Shown here one piece after another: positions 63,074 through 64,000 of a DNA stretch of 64,000 nucleotides. Below the pieces are notes generated by a model that worked only from the letters and a program-made list of their open reading frames with translations, did no database searches and had not been told where the DNA came from. The number at the start of each line of letters is the position of its first letter. Positions within the stretch are counted from its first letter, which is position 1. The translations under genes were made by a program, and so were the position numbers. The DNA comes from Monoplex corrugatus (lineage: Eukaryota; Mollusca; Gastropoda; Littorinimorpha; Ranellidae). The DNA is taken from contig CM060312.1 of the NCBI GenBank assembly GCA_030674185.1, positions 50,669,307-50,733,306 on the forward strand, given 5' to 3'.

Positions 63074-63477
63074 GGGCAGGGGCAGTGGAGGAGAAGAAGA
63101 AGCAGGAGACGAAAAGTGGCGTCGGGCAGGAGGCAGGTTGTGCCAAAGACGGTGGAGACGTCCACCACGACAGGATCGCGCATCTCACAGTGCAGCCGAA
63201 ATGTTTTTAAGGCTCCTTTGAGCAACATTCTTATAGCTTGTCCTCATATACTCTGATAGTGGTAGGACTTTATAAACTCTGCAGAACAGAACTCAACAGA
63301 ACAGACTCGACTTCAAAGCTATAACAGAACGAAGGGCTACGCTTTCCGTTTAGTGACAGACTGTCAACAACGTCTACGCACAACACTTCGATCATAGTAT
63401 TGACAGAGCAACACCTGGGCTGATAAGGGAAAGGACGACTTCATACTCTCAATAGGGAAAATTCCTTTCTTTTTTTT

Positions 63478-63576
<99 letters not shown>

Positions 63577-64000
63577 TCTCTCTCTGTGGAAAGAGGAAGA
63601 AGAAAAAAGCGAAAAGGGAGGAGGAGAAGAAGAAGAAGAAGAAGAAGAAGAAGAAGAAGAAGAAGAAGAAAAGCGAAACAGAAGGATAAAAAAGACGAAA
63701 AAGAAGAAGAAAAGCGAAAATGAAAAGGAAAGCAAAGAAGAAGAAGTAGACGAAGAAGAAGAAGAAGAAAGAGAAGAAAAAGAAAAAGAAAAAAAGAAGA
63801 AGAAAAGCAAAGAAGGAGAAGAAGATAAAGGGGAAGACTAAGAAAAGCAAAAAGGAAGAAGAAGCAGAAGAAAGCGGAAAAAAAAGATCAAAAGAAAGAA
63901 AAGAGAAGAAGAAGAAACGCAAAAAGAGAGAAGAAAAACGCAAAAAGGGAGAAGAAGAAGAAAGAAAGAAAGAAAGAAAGAAAGAGCAAGAAGAAGAAAG
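63478..64000. repeat. CT array followed by a purine-only tract of about 400 bases
   Basis: 63478-63587 is nearly pure CT. From 63594 to the window end the plus strand is made of AAG, GAA and A-runs with only scattered pyrimidines. Confidence 0.95.

Larger units (their letters stand above)
59712..63190 (-). mobile_element. Nearly complete CR1/L2-type LINE retrotransposon (copy A)
   Basis: The element holds one long ORF2-like region (63073-60052), a 3' UTR with a CA microsatellite and a 3' end GCGCTATATAAAT followed by ATT repeats. Its 5' limit is unclear, about 63190-63300, because 63195-63300 resembles 44505-44600 elsewhere. It is the longest mobile element in the window. I saw no separate ORF1. 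Confidence 0.9.

Overview
The window looks like nuclear DNA of an invertebrate animal, most likely a lophotrochozoan such as a marine gastropod mollusc. The evidence is spliced genes with GT/AG introns, animal-specific proteins, very dense dinucleotide and tetranucleotide microsatellites, and several families of tRNA-derived SINEs and 5'-truncated non-LTR retrotransposons. The species assignment is an inference from this style; no single sequence proves it. Nothing suggests a bacterial, viral or organellar origin.

Four genes can be supported. (1) DCLRE1B/Apollo, an SNM1-family 5' exonuclease, is on the minus strand at 15138-17210. Its whole 690-residue coding region lies in one exon. (2) MRPS33, a mitochondrial small-subunit ribosomal protein, is on the plus strand at 26139-28188 in two coding exons giving 106 residues. 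(3) LRGUK, the leucine-rich-repeat and guanylate-kinase-like protein, is on the minus strand at 30021-44137. I assembled 16 exons with fully compatible phases, giving 817 residues; MRPS33 and LRGUK are convergent. (4) A small secreted protein with two PAN/Apple-like domains is on the minus strand at 54340-58331 in two exons giving 186 residues. A possible fifth minus-strand gene or relic at about 12.9-13.45 kb is not recognised.

The rest is repeat-rich. 0-15 kb holds two kinds of tRNA-derived SINE, a CR1/L2-type LINE 3' fragment, a decayed mariner transposase, a LINE tail, and a short minisatellite that grew from a SINE 3' end. 19-23.5 kb holds a duplicated block into which a Penelope-like element was inserted, then a decayed LINE reverse transcriptase. 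The MRPS33 intron carries a 450-bp fold-back element with a perfect 14-bp target-site duplication. The LRGUK introns hold long CA arrays, a perfect 22-bp-stem hairpin and a LINE fragment. 44-54 kb is a patchwork of SINEs, LINE tails and simple repeats. 59.7-63.2 kb is a nearly complete but broken CR1/L2-type LINE, and the window ends in about 500 bp of CT and then purine-only repeats.

The four genes do not form an obvious pathway. I did not find a clearly new biological system. The items most worth a second look are the two-domain PAN protein, the intronless Apollo with no visible TRF2-binding motif, the fold-back element with the 14-bp duplication, the SINE-seeded minisatellite, and several recurrent repeat families whose type I could not name.
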